The notes beneath the pieces are model-generated. The model saw only the letters and a program-made list of their open reading frames with translations. It did not search any database and was not told where the DNA came from. The translations under genes were made by a program, and so were the position numbers. Of a stretch of 33,506 nt of DNA, positions 25,117-32,480 are shown one piece after another. Location of the stretch: positions 1 to 33,506 of the forward strand of contig DASYQJ010000144.1 of NCBI GenBank assembly GCA_036005605.1. Direction: 5' to 3'. The DNA comes from JALZAA01 sp036005605. Its GTDB lineage: Bacteria > Actinomycetota > Acidimicrobiia > IMCC26256 > JACDBD01. Position 1 is the first letter of the stretch. Each line of letters begins with the position of its first letter.

Positions 25117-26223
25117 TCAGCCTTCCTCGGGCTCGTACTCGAGGCGGACGTCGTCGTCGAGGGTCGTGGCCGACAGCAGCTGCCATGCTTCGGCGTCGGC
25201 GATCGTGCCCAGGTCGGGCTGGGGAAACGCAGGAAGTCCACCGGGGCCGAGCACGGTGGGCGCGACGTACGCGACGAGACGGTCGACCAACCCGGCGGCG
25301 AGCAGCGCGCCGTGCAGGGTCGCGCCGCCTTCGATCATCGCCTGCAGGACGTCGCGGCGGCCGAGGAGGTCGAGCGTCGCTTCGAGGTCGACGCCTCCCG
25401 CCGCCGCCGGGACGGTCTCGACCTTCGCCCCCGCCGCCTGCCAGGCGTCCACCGCCTCGGACGGTGCGGCTTCGGTGGTGACGACCAGCGTGGGCGCCAG
25501 CGCGGCGTCGAAGAGGGGCCCGGCCGCCGGAACGCGGCCGCGGGCGTCGAGGAGAACGCGCAGCGGCTGGCGATCCACGGGAGGGTGGACATCGCGAGCC
25601 GTGAGCGACGGATGGTCGGCGAGCGCGGTGCCGGCACCGATCACGACCGCCTGCGACTCGGCCCGCAGGCGATGGGCGTCGGCGCGTGCGGCGACGCCGG
25701 TGATCCAGCGTGACGAACCGTCGGCCGCCGCCGTCTTGGCGTCGAGGCTCATCGCCGTCTTCACCAGGCACCACGCCCGTCCGGTGCGGCGGTGGTGCAG
25801 GTACGGCGCCAGCGACCGGCGCGCGCTCGTCGCGCCCGGGCCGACCTCGACGTCGAGCCCGGCGGCACGGAGCCGTGCCAGCCCGCGGCCCGCGACTCTC
25901 GTGTCCGGGTCCTCGAGCGCCACCACGACGCGCCGGACGCCGGACGCGATCAGCGCGTCAGCGCACGGGGGCGTACGCCCCTGGAAGGCGCAGGGCTCGA
26001 GCGTGACGTAAGCGGTGCCGCCGCGGGCCCGCTCCCCCGCCGCATCGAGGGCGTGGGCCTCGGCGTGCGGGGTGCCCGGCCGTTGATGCCAGCCCTCGCC
26101 GGCGATCGCACCCTGCTCGTCAACGACGACGCTGCCGACCCAGGGGTTTGGCGACGCGGACCTGCGTCCGTGCTCGCCCAGTGCGACCGCCCGGGCGATC
26201 AGATCGCTGTCCGTGGCCTTCAC
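25117..26223 (-). CDS. ribD: Bifunctional pyrimidine deaminase / reductase
   Basis: Second and third steps of riboflavin synthesis from the GTP branch. The 368-residue product has the zinc deaminase domain (about 1-145) with H53-A-E55 and the cysteines C78 and C87 in TLEPCAFQGRTPPC, then the NADPH-dependent reductase domain (about 150-368) with VKTAMSLDAKTAAADGSSRWITG and MIEGGATLHGALLAAGLVD. GTG start at 26223 with GAGGTG 5 bases upstream. First gene after the FMN riboswitch, so it is the direct control target. Confidence 0.97.
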   Translation of the reverse strand: MKATDSDLIARAVALGEHGRRSASPNPWVGSVVVDEQGAIAGEGWHQRPGTPHAEAHALDAAGERARGGTAYVTLEPCAFQGRTPPCADALIASGVRRVVVALEDPDTRVAGRGLARLRAAGLDVEVGPGATSARRSLAPYLHHRRTGRAWCLVKTAMSLDAKTAAADGSSRWITGVAARADAHRLRAESQAVVIGAGTALADHPSLTARDVHPPVDRQPLRVLLDARGRVPAAGPLFDAALAPTLVVTTEAAPSEAVDAWQAAGAKVETVPAAAGGVDLEATLDLLGRRDVLQAMIEGGATLHGALLAAGLVDRLVAYVAPTVLGPGGLPAFPQPDLGTIADAEAWQLLSATTLDDDVRLEYEPEEG

Positions 26224-26310
26224 CGGCGCACCTCGATCTCAGGATCTCTGCCGAGACCTCGGGCGCGGGGATGGCGCGGCGGGCACGCCACGCGCGGCGC
26301 GCCGCCGAAC

Positions 26311-26452
26311 ACCCTCTCCCATCCGGACTCTCACCGTCGGCTCCGGCTTCTCACCGGATCAACCACACGGCTGGCGGCCGTGGGCTCGCGGGCTCCCGCA
26401 GGCCGTGCCTGCGGCTACCGCCGGTCGGGACTTGCACCCAAACCCCGAGGGC
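26311..26452 (-). promoter_or_regulatory. FMN riboswitch (RFN element)
   Basis: The minus strand carries the RFN core blocks in order: GGGTGCAAGTCCC and ACCGGCGGTA (about 26419-26440), GAGCCCGCGAG, GATCCGGTGAGAAGCCGGAG, and CCGACGGTGAGAGTCCGGAT followed by GGGAGA. The closing P1 stem is GCCCTC (26452-26447) with GAGGGT (26316-26311). These are the FMN-binding junction sequences of the family. FMN binding should reduce ribD-ribE-ribBA-ribH-hisG expression. The remaining 87 bases to ribD contain GC-rich inverted repeats but no U-run, so control of translation of ribD is more likely than intrinsic termination; this is inference. Confidence 0.97.
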
Positions 26453-26501
26453 TCTGCTCTGTTTTCATACTTGACTAACGAGTCAACTGTAGCCGGATGA
26501 A

Positions 26502-26530
26502 AGTATAACGTGTTTCAATTCCGGGTTCAA
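26502..26530 (-). promoter_or_regulatory. Promoter of the riboflavin operon
   Basis: On the minus strand TTGAAC (26530-26525) and TATACT (26507-26502) are spaced by 17 bases, a near-consensus housekeeping promoter in an AT-rich patch of a GC-rich genome. Transcription would start near 26495, about 40 bases before the riboswitch P1 stem. The -35 box overlaps the mogA/moaB stop codon. A 6-bp inverted repeat TTGACT-AACG-AGTCAA (26471-26486) lies in the first bases of the predicted RNA. Confidence 0.75.
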
Positions 26531-27009
26531 TGGGGGTGCTCGCCGGCCAGCAGCTCCAGGGCGTGGGGCAGTGCGGGGAGAACGGCCTCGAGGCACTCGA
26601 TGGCACCGCTCGACGATCCCGGGAGGTTGCAGACCAGCGCCTGCCCCACCGCACCGCACACGCCCCGCGACAGCATCCCGAACGGCCGGTCGCCGCGATC
26701 GCTCACCCGGCGCATGGCCTCGGCCAGGCCCGGCGCCTCGCGCTCGATCACCGAGCGCGTCCCCTCGGGCGTGAGGTCACGGGGCCCGAAGCCGGTCCCG
26801 CCCGTCGTCACGACGAGCCCCGCAAAGCCTGCGGTCAACGCGCGCAGCGCGTCGCCTACGGCGTCACGACCGTCCGCGCTCACCTCGTGGGCGGCGACCT
26901 CGTAACCGGCGTCGTGCAGGCGGGCGACGAGCGCGGTCCCCGACTTGTCGTCGCGCGATCCGGCGGCGACGCCGTCGGACACCGTCAGCACCTTGGCCCG
27001 GAGGGTCAC
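26527..27009 (-). CDS. Molybdopterin adenylyltransferase-like (MogA/MoaB family)
   Basis: Small molybdenum-cofactor protein of 160 residues. The family signature TTGGTGFGPRDLTPE is at 68-82 and VCNLPGSSSGA near 127-137; KVLTVSDGVAAGSRDDKSG opens the fold. MogA adenylylates molybdopterin before metal insertion, while MoaB in some organisms is redundant, and the two cannot be separated on sequence alone. The GTG at 27009 lies 4 bases after the rpe stop. No other molybdenum cofactor gene is in the window; the riboflavin promoter begins at its stop codon. Confidence 0.9.
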   Translation of the reverse strand: MTLRAKVLTVSDGVAAGSRDDKSGTALVARLHDAGYEVAAHEVSADGRDAVGDALRALTAGFAGLVVTTGGTGFGPRDLTPEGTRSVIEREAPGLAEAMRRVSDRGDRPFGMLSRGVCGAVGQALVCNLPGSSSGAIECLEAVLPALPHALELLAGEHPH

Positions 27010-27013
27010 CCGA

Positions 27014-27679
27014 TCACGACGTCGCCGGCCATGCCGCCGCACGGATCTGCCGGGCCGCCGCGGCAGGGTCGTCGGCGTGGAAGATGGCGCTCCCGGCCAC
27101 GAGGATGTCGGCACCGGCGGCGGCCGCCCGCGGCGCGGTCTCCCGGTTGATACCGCCGTCGATCTCGAGCTCGACCGGCAGCCCGCGCTCGTCGACGAGG
27201 TGGCGGGCGCGGGTGAGCTTGTCGAGTACCGACGGGATGAAGGCCTGCCCGCCGAAGCCGGGGTGCACGCTCATGAACAGCAGGACGTCGATCTCCTCGA
27301 TGTACGGCAGCACCGAGTCGACGGGCGTCTCGGGGTTGTGCGTGAGCCCGACGCGCAGGCCGAGATCGCGCATCGTCGCGAAGAGCGGTCGTGGGTCGCC
27401 GAGCTCGATGTGCACGGTGCAACCGTCGGCACCGGCGTCGGCGAAGTCCTCGAGGAGATCCCCCGGGTTGTCCACCATGAGGTGGCAATCGAGATGCAGA
27501 TCGGTGCGCTTGCGCAACGACTTCACGACCGGGGGCCCGATCGTGAGGTTGGGCACGAAGTGCCCGTCCATCACGTCGACGTGGAGGAGGTCGGCCTCGG
27601 TGGCGACGCGTTCGATGTCGTCGGCGAGCTGGGCGAAGTCGGCCGACAGGATCGACGGCGCGAGCTTGGCCCCGGTCAT
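27014..27679 (-). CDS. rpe: Ribulose-phosphate 3-epimerase
   Basis: Interconverts ribulose 5-phosphate and xylulose 5-phosphate in the pentose phosphate pathway. A 221-residue TIM barrel with LLHVDVMDGHFVPN (31-44, metal-binding His and catalytic Asp), HLMV, MSVHPGFGGQ and ELEIDGGIN, which holds the second catalytic Asp. Its substrate ribulose 5-phosphate is also the precursor used by RibB downstream. ATG at 27679, 4 bases after the rsmB stop. Confidence 0.98.
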   Translation of the reverse strand: MTGAKLAPSILSADFAQLADDIERVATEADLLHVDVMDGHFVPNLTIGPPVVKSLRKRTDLHLDCHLMVDNPGDLLEDFADAGADGCTVHIELGDPRPLFATMRDLGLRVGLTHNPETPVDSVLPYIEEIDVLLFMSVHPGFGGQAFIPSVLDKLTRARHLVDERGLPVELEIDGGINRETAPRAAAAGADILVAGSAIFHADDPAAAARQIRAAAWPATS

Positions 27680-27683
27680 GACA

Positions 27684-29042
27684 TCACCCTATGTGCGGCG
27701 GCGGCGGCTTTGCCGACCGCGCCGCAGAGCCGGAGCTTGCGACGGCGCCAAATGAGCGGCGAAGCCGGAGGACATACATCCCGTCCGAGTCGGCATCGTG
27801 CGGGAGCAAGACCGCACCTCTCCCGCGCGGTCGCCACGGCGCGCCCGGCGGCGGATCGGCGACGAGCTGCGGGAGCTCACGCTCCGCCCAGGCGTCGACG
27901 CCGGTGGTCTCGTCGCCGGTGAGCGTGCATACCGAGTACACGACGACACCGCCCGGCCTGACCGCTTCCGCTGCGCCGCGCAGGAGGTCGCGCTGGAGTT
28001 CGACCAGCCGCGGGAGATCGTCCTGCCGGATGCGCCATCGCAGCTCGGCGCGGCGGCGGAGGACGCCCAGGCCGCTGCACGGCGCGTCGACCAGAGCCCG
28101 GTCGGCGCACGCACGTCGGAGGGGGAGCGACCGGCCGTCGGCGACGACCGGGAGGAGCCGGCCGAGTCCGAGCCGGTCGCGCGCCGAAGCGACCAGGCGG
28201 ATGCGCCCGGGATGCAGATCGCAGGCGACGACCCGCCCGTGCTCCCCCACTCGCTCGGCGATGGCGGTCGCCTTGCCACCGGGGGCGGCAGCGGCGTCGA
28301 CGACCGTCTCGCCGGGCTGCGGATCGAGGATGCGCACAACGGCCTGGCTGGCTTCGTCCTGCGGCGTGGCCCGACCGTCGGCGACGGCGGCGAGCCGCGC
28401 CGGATCGCCGATCCCGCGCGCGAGAAGCGCCTCGTCCACGAGGGTCCCCCGGCTCACCTCGACTCCGACGGCGCGCAGCTCGTCGGCCACCGCTTCCACG
28501 GTGGCGCGTTCGCTGTTGACGCGGAGCGCAACCGGAGGCGGCTCGTTGGCGACCTCGAGGCTGGAGCGCGCGTCGGCGGGGCCGTACTGGGCCACGAGCT
28601 CTTCGACGATCCAGTCGGGGTACGACAGTCGCACGGCCAGCGCACCGACGTCCTCGCCGCCCGGCCACGGCCACTGCGGGCCGATGCCGGCCAGCGCGCG
28701 CAACACCGCGTTCACGTAGCCGCGCGCGCGGAGGGGAGCGACGGCGACGGTCTCGCCCACGGCCGCGTGGGCGGGCACGTCCCGGGTCAGCTGGTACGCG
28801 CCGAGTCGCAGCGCCACCCGGGTCGGGGGGTCGAGCTCTTCGACCGGCCGATCGGCCGCCAGCCCGACGAGGTAGTCGAGCGCGCGCTGTTGCCGGAGCG
28901 TGCTGTACACGAGGTCCGTGACGAAGGCTCGGTCGCGGGTGTCGAGGGCGGAATCGCGCAACATCGTGGGAAGCAAGACGTTCGAGTACGCGCCGTCCTC
29001 GACACGGAGCAAGGCCGCGAACGCCGTCTCGCGGCTCGTCAC
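27684..29042 (-). CDS. rsmB: 16S rRNA (cytosine-967-C5)-methyltransferase
   Basis: SAM-dependent m5C methyltransferase of the Sun/Fmu family, 452 residues. The N-terminal NusB-like RNA-binding domain covers about 1-130 (RDRAFVTDLVYSTLRQQRALDYL). The Rossmann domain has DAAAAPGGKATAIA, VDAPCSGLGVLRR with C322 and YSVCTLTGDE with C372, the two cysteines used in catalysis and release. The GTG at 29042 overlaps the fmt stop as GTGA; the longer open frame upstream is fmt shadow. Oddity: the last ~20 residues, SSGSAARSAKPPPPHIG, are encoded by copy B of the hairpin repeat, so the natural C-terminus seems to have been replaced or extended. Confidence 0.95.
   Translation of the reverse strand: MTSRETAFAALLRVEDGAYSNVLLPTMLRDSALDTRDRAFVTDLVYSTLRQQRALDYLVGLAADRPVEELDPPTRVALRLGAYQLTRDVPAHAAVGETVAVAPLRARGYVNAVLRALAGIGPQWPWPGGEDVGALAVRLSYPDWIVEELVAQYGPADARSSLEVANEPPPVALRVNSERATVEAVADELRAVGVEVSRGTLVDEALLARGIGDPARLAAVADGRATPQDEASQAVVRILDPQPGETVVDAAAAPGGKATAIAERVGEHGRVVACDLHPGRIRLVASARDRLGLGRLLPVVADGRSLPLRRACADRALVDAPCSGLGVLRRRAELRWRIRQDDLPRLVELQRDLLRGAAEAVRPGGVVVYSVCTLTGDETTGVDAWAERELPQLVADPPPGAPWRPRGRGAVLLPHDADSDGMYVLRLRRSFGAVASSGSAARSAKPPPPHIG
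27699..27749 (-). repeat. Short palindromic repeat, copy B (inside rsmB 3' end)
   Basis: Inverted relative to copies A and C. On the minus strand it reads GGCGCCGTCGCAAGCTCCGG then CTCTGCGGCG and the shared 18-mer CGGTCGGCAAAGCCGCCG. It lies within the final codons of rsmB and ends about 15 bases before the rsmB stop. CGGCTCTGC and GCAAAGCCG can pair with one mismatch. Confidence 0.8.
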
Positions 29043-29947
29043 GACGCTGCGACCGCCTCCACCGCGAGCGCGCGGTCGCGCAGACCCGCCATCCACGCTT
29101 GGCCGGTCATGCGCGGCTTGCCCTCGGGTTGCACCTCGTCGAGCCGCAGGACGCCGCCGGAGGTCACCAGCTCGCCCGGCCGGCGGACGACGCCCGGCTC
29201 GCCGTCGCCGGGCTCGGGTCGGGCGCGCCAGACCTTCACGCGCTTCCCATCGACGACCATCCATGCGCCCGGTCGCGGGTTCCCGGCGCGAACGACGCGC
29301 GCGACCTCTGTCGCCGGTCGCGACCCGTCGATCTGGAACTCGTCCACGGTGAGCTTCTCGGCGTACGTCGGCTCACCCTCCTGCGGAACCGGCTCGGTCT
29401 CGGGCACCAGCGGCAGATACTCGAGCAGCAGACGCGTGCCCAGCGCGGTGAGCCGCTCGTGAAGCTCGCCCGCCGTCTCCTCGGGCTCGATCGGCGTCGA
29501 TACCGACGCGTAGATCCCGCCGGTGTCCAGGCCCTCCTCGATGCGCATGAGACATACGCCGGTCTCGGTGTCACCGGCGAGGATGGCGCGCTCGACGGGA
29601 GCGGCGCCTCTCCACCGCGGGAGCAGCGAGTAATGCAGGTTCACGAATCCGTGCGGCAGCGCGTCGAGGAACGCGGGCGGCAGGAGCTGACCGAACCCGA
29701 CCACCACGCCGAGCTGCGCCCCCGTCGCGGCGACGTCCGCGATCGCCTCGCGGGCGCGCGTCGGAGTCAGCACCGGTGTCCCGAGCTCGGTCGCGGCCTG
29801 CTTCACGGGGCTCGGGTCGTCGCCGCCACCGCGGCTGCGCCGCCGGTCCGGTTGGGTCAGCACGAGGGCGGCCTCGTGGCCGGCTTCCACGAGAGCCCGC
29901 AGCGGCGCGACCGCGTCGACGGGCGTCCCGAGGAAGACGAGGCGCAC
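29039..29947 (-). CDS. fmt: Methionyl-tRNA formyltransferase
   Basis: Formylates initiator Met-tRNA with 10-formyltetrahydrofolate. The 302-residue product has the catalytic segment NLHYSLLPRWRGAAP starting at N103, with H105 in the active site, and D141 in IEEGLDTGGI; the loop after LTQPDRRRSRGGGDD that grips the tRNA acceptor end is present. The C-terminal OB-like domain (from about 205) is intact (KLTVDEFQIDGSRPA). GTG start at 29947, 16 bases after the def stop. With def it forms the usual formylation/deformylation pair. Confidence 0.98.
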   Translation of the reverse strand: MRLVFLGTPVDAVAPLRALVEAGHEAALVLTQPDRRRSRGGGDDPSPVKQAATELGTPVLTPTRAREAIADVAATGAQLGVVVGFGQLLPPAFLDALPHGFVNLHYSLLPRWRGAAPVERAILAGDTETGVCLMRIEEGLDTGGIYASVSTPIEPEETAGELHERLTALGTRLLLEYLPLVPETEPVPQEGEPTYAEKLTVDEFQIDGSRPATEVARVVRAGNPRPGAWMVVDGKRVKVWRARPEPGDGEPGVVRRPGELVTSGGVLRLDEVQPEGKPRMTGQAWMAGLRDRALAVEAVAAS

Positions 29948-29963
29948 CGTGGGCGCGCCGCGA

Positions 29964-30482
29964 TCAGAGAGCGGGACCGGCGCCCCGCGGGATGGTCGCG
30001 AGGTCCTGCTCGCGGATCGCCCGCAGCGCGCGCTTGCGCTCGTCCGGCTCGAGGCGGTCGAGGAGCAGCACGCCGTCGAGGTGGTCGATCTCGTGCTGGA
30101 ACAGCCGCGCCAGCACCTCGTCGGCCTCGATCACGACGTCGTTGCCGTCGAGCCCGATGCCTCGGAGCGTGACGACCTTGGGGCGGACGATGTCGAAGTG
30201 CATGCCGGGCACCGACAGGCAGCCTTCGTTGTAGACCCACTCCCCCGAGGCCTCGACGATCTCGGGGTTGACGATCACGTGCGGGCCCTCACCGACGTCG
30301 TACGTGAAGATGCGCCGCTGCACGCCGATCTGCGGCGCGGCCAGGCCCAAGCCGAGCGCCTCGTACATCGTCTCGTACATGCTCTCCGCCAGCCCGACCA
30401 GCGTCCCGTTGAGGTCCTCGACCTCGCGCGAACGCTGCTTCAGGACGGGATCCCCGAACAGGCGGACAGGATGTGTAGCCAT
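29964..30482 (-). CDS. def: Peptide deformylase
   Basis: Removes the N-formyl group from new proteins. The 172-residue metalloenzyme has the three motifs GLGLAAPQIG (44-53), EGCLSVPG (86-93, metal ligand C88) and QHEIDHLDGVL with H130, E131 and H134. I chose the ATG at 30482 with AAAGGA 4 bases upstream; the frame is open further up, through repeat copy C, but that extension (GFADRGRKAGACDATKEI) is repeat-derived and not family sequence. Confidence 0.98.
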   Translation of the reverse strand: MATHPVRLFGDPVLKQRSREVEDLNGTLVGLAESMYETMYEALGLGLAAPQIGVQRRIFTYDVGEGPHVIVNPEIVEASGEWVYNEGCLSVPGMHFDIVRPKVVTLRGIGLDGNDVVIEADEVLARLFQHEIDHLDGVLLLDRLEPDERKRALRAIREQDLATIPRGAGPAL

Positions 30483-30493
30483 AATTTCCTTTG

Positions 30494-30546
30494 TCGCGTC
30501 GCAAGCTCCGGCTTTGCGGCCACGGTCGGCAAAGCCGCCGTCGCCG
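30494..30546 (+). repeat. Short palindromic intergenic repeat, copy C
   Basis: Third copy of the element, in the 111-base gap between the priA stop (30594) and the def start. It has the perfect stem CGGCTTTGC / GCAAAGCCG with an 11-base loop and the shared 18-mer CGGTCGGCAAAGCCGCCG. The rest of the gap (30547-30593) holds GC-rich sequence without recognisable features. Confidence 0.8.
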
Positions 30547-30593
30547 CGTCGAGTGTACCGGCCGCCTTCTTCGGCCCGAACGGCCATGAAGGG

Positions 30594-32480
30594 TCAAACC
30601 CGGAGGGGGTCCACATCGACGCGCAGGCGACCGCGCTCGCGGGCGGGGGTGAGATCGACCTCGGCGAGCGCGTCGCAGAGCACATCGGCGGATTCCGCCT
30701 GGACGAGCGCGCGGGACGACGCCCCGACCGCGACGGGACCCAAGACCCGCACTGCGCGAACTGCGCGCAGAGCCCCACACGCGACGTCCACCGCGTCGGG
30801 CGCTCCGCTCACCTCCGCCAGCCCTCCGAAGGGCGGGAATCCGAGGATGCGTCGTCGGGCGCGCTCTGCGTCGGCGACGATCGTCGGCTCGGCGGCGAGC
30901 GCGGCCTCGATCACGTCGTGATCGGGCACCCGGGTCTGCACCAGCACGCGCCCGTCGCCGCGTCTCCCTCCGACGACGCGGGCGGCGCGAACCAGCAGCC
31001 AGAGTGCCTGTTCGGCGGCTCGGTAGCGCGTCGCGAGCAGCTCCTGATCGAACTCCAGGAACGCAACCAACTCGATCCCGGCCGGGGCCGCGTCGGCGCG
31101 GTGGAGCACGGCCTCCGTTCCCACCAGCACCGCGGCCGACGGGAGGGCGGTGGTCGCGGCATCGACCTCCGCCACCGTCACCCGAGACAGCAGCGCAGCC
31201 ATCTCCTCGCGCACCCGCGTGACCCCGGGCCGGCGACGGGCGAAGCGAGTGCTGTGGCAATGCAGGCAGACGCGCGGCCGCTCGGTCCCGCACCGCCGGC
31301 ATACGAGGCCGCCCTCCGTCTCTGCGACCGCGGCGTCGCAGACCTCGCACTGCGCGATGTGCCCGCATTGCCGGCAGACGAGCAGGTGGGCGCGGCCTTT
31401 GCGGTTCACGACACACACGGCTCGGGCGCCCCGGTCAACCGTCGTGTGAAGCGCGGCGGTGAGAGCGTCCGAGAACAACCCTCGCCCGGGCGGCTCGTCA
31501 CGCAGATCGACGACGCCGAAGCGTGGCCAGCCGTCGCGTTCGAACGGGCTGCTCGGTCGCGCCGGCGGACCCGCCGCCGTCTCGGCCTCGAGCGTCGGTG
31601 CCGGGCTCACGAGCGTGCACCGGGCGCCGGCGCGGCGGGCGCGTTCGAGCGCGAGCTCCCGGGCGTTCCACGTCGGAACGCGCTCCTCCTTGAGCGATTC
31701 GTCGCCCTCGTCGAGAACGACGATGGCGGCAAGGTCGGGAACGGGCGCGAGCACGGCGACCCTCCCGCCCACGACGACCGTCGCGCCGGCACGGGCGCGG
31801 TGCCAGCTCTCGGTGCGCCGCGCGTCGGGCTCGTTCCCGCGCACGACGATCACTTCCCGGCCGCATCGCCGGAGATCGTCGACGAGCGCGCGCACGCGGC
31901 GCGAGTCGGGCGCGACGACGATCGTGGACGCCTCGCTCGCGACCAGCGCCCCGACGAGGTCCTGCAACTCGGCGCTCGGCGGCCACGCGAACACGCTGCG
32001 TTCCCGGGTGACGAGCGCGTCGACGGCGGCGGCGTCGATCCCGGCGGGCGCCTCGCGCGGAGGAAAGACGGCCGTGTGGAGCTCGGGGTCTCCTGAAGGC
32101 GGGACAGCATTAGGCGGTGATGCCGACCGGAGCAGCAACGGGAGCGGGCCGGCGTAGCGCCAGGCCGCCCACCGGCACAGCTCGATCACCTCTGGCGGCG
32201 GTCCGGCCGAGACGACCTTGGCCAGCGGTCGCAGCTCCGATCGCCGGGCTTCGGGCTCGACGCCGTCGGCGACGATCCAACCACGCACGCGTCGTCCGTG
32301 CAACGGGACGCGCACGATGGTCCCGACCCGCACGATGCCGGCGGCGTCCTCGGGGACGAGGTAGTCGAATGCGCGCGCGACGGCGGGGAGATCAGGTTGG
32401 ACCCGGCAGACCCGCGGTTCGGCTATGCGAGCGCTTCCGCCGCCTTGCGCAGCACCTCGGCCTCGTCGGTGCGCTCCCAC
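30594..32480 (-). CDS. priA: Primosomal protein N' (PriA), helicase-degenerate actinobacterial type
   Basis: Replication-restart protein of about 610-628 residues. The N-terminal 3'-DNA-binding domain is present (RVQPDLPAVARAFDYLVP), as is the eight-cysteine zinc module CRQC, CEVC, CRRC, CLHC (31257-31376). The ATPase motifs are not: where E. coli has the Walker A GVTGSGKTE this protein has FAWPPSAELQD, and DEEH is replaced by LDEGDES. This matches the inactive PriA known in Actinobacteria, which probably keeps a DNA-binding or loading role. Start uncertain: the GTG at 32480 lies inside metK and gives a poor extension; an ATA at 32426 overlapping the metK stop (ATAG) would give MAEPRVCRVQPDLPAV, which fits the family far better. 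Confidence 0.9.
   Translation of the reverse strand: MGAHRRGRGAAQGGGSARIAEPRVCRVQPDLPAVARAFDYLVPEDAAGIVRVGTIVRVPLHGRRVRGWIVADGVEPEARRSELRPLAKVVSAGPPPEVIELCRWAAWRYAGPLPLLLRSASPPNAVPPSGDPELHTAVFPPREAPAGIDAAAVDALVTRERSVFAWPPSAELQDLVGALVASEASTIVVAPDSRRVRALVDDLRRCGREVIVVRGNEPDARRTESWHRARAGATVVVGGRVAVLAPVPDLAAIVVLDEGDESLKEERVPTWNARELALERARRAGARCTLVSPAPTLEAETAAGPPARPSSPFERDGWPRFGVVDLRDEPPGRGLFSDALTAALHTTVDRGARAVCVVNRKGRAHLLVCRQCGHIAQCEVCDAAVAETEGGLVCRRCGTERPRVCLHCHSTRFARRRPGVTRVREEMAALLSRVTVAEVDAATTALPSAAVLVGTEAVLHRADAAPAGIELVAFLEFDQELLATRYRAAEQALWLLVRAARVVGGRRGDGRVLVQTRVPDHDVIEAALAAEPTIVADAERARRRILGFPPFGGLAEVSGAPDAVDVACGALRAVRAVRVLGPVAVGASSRALVQAESADVLCDALAEVDLTPARERGRLRVDVDPLRV

Noticed and set aside
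28990..29264. Longer N-terminus for RsmB (start at 29264)
   Set aside because: The extra residues are Arg/Gly-rich shadow of fmt; the GTG at 29042 overlaps the fmt stop as GTGA and begins the family domain.
30483..30587. Longer N-terminus for peptide deformylase
   Set aside because: The upstream codons come from repeat copy C; the ATG at 30482 has a proper ribosome-binding site and a normal deformylase start.
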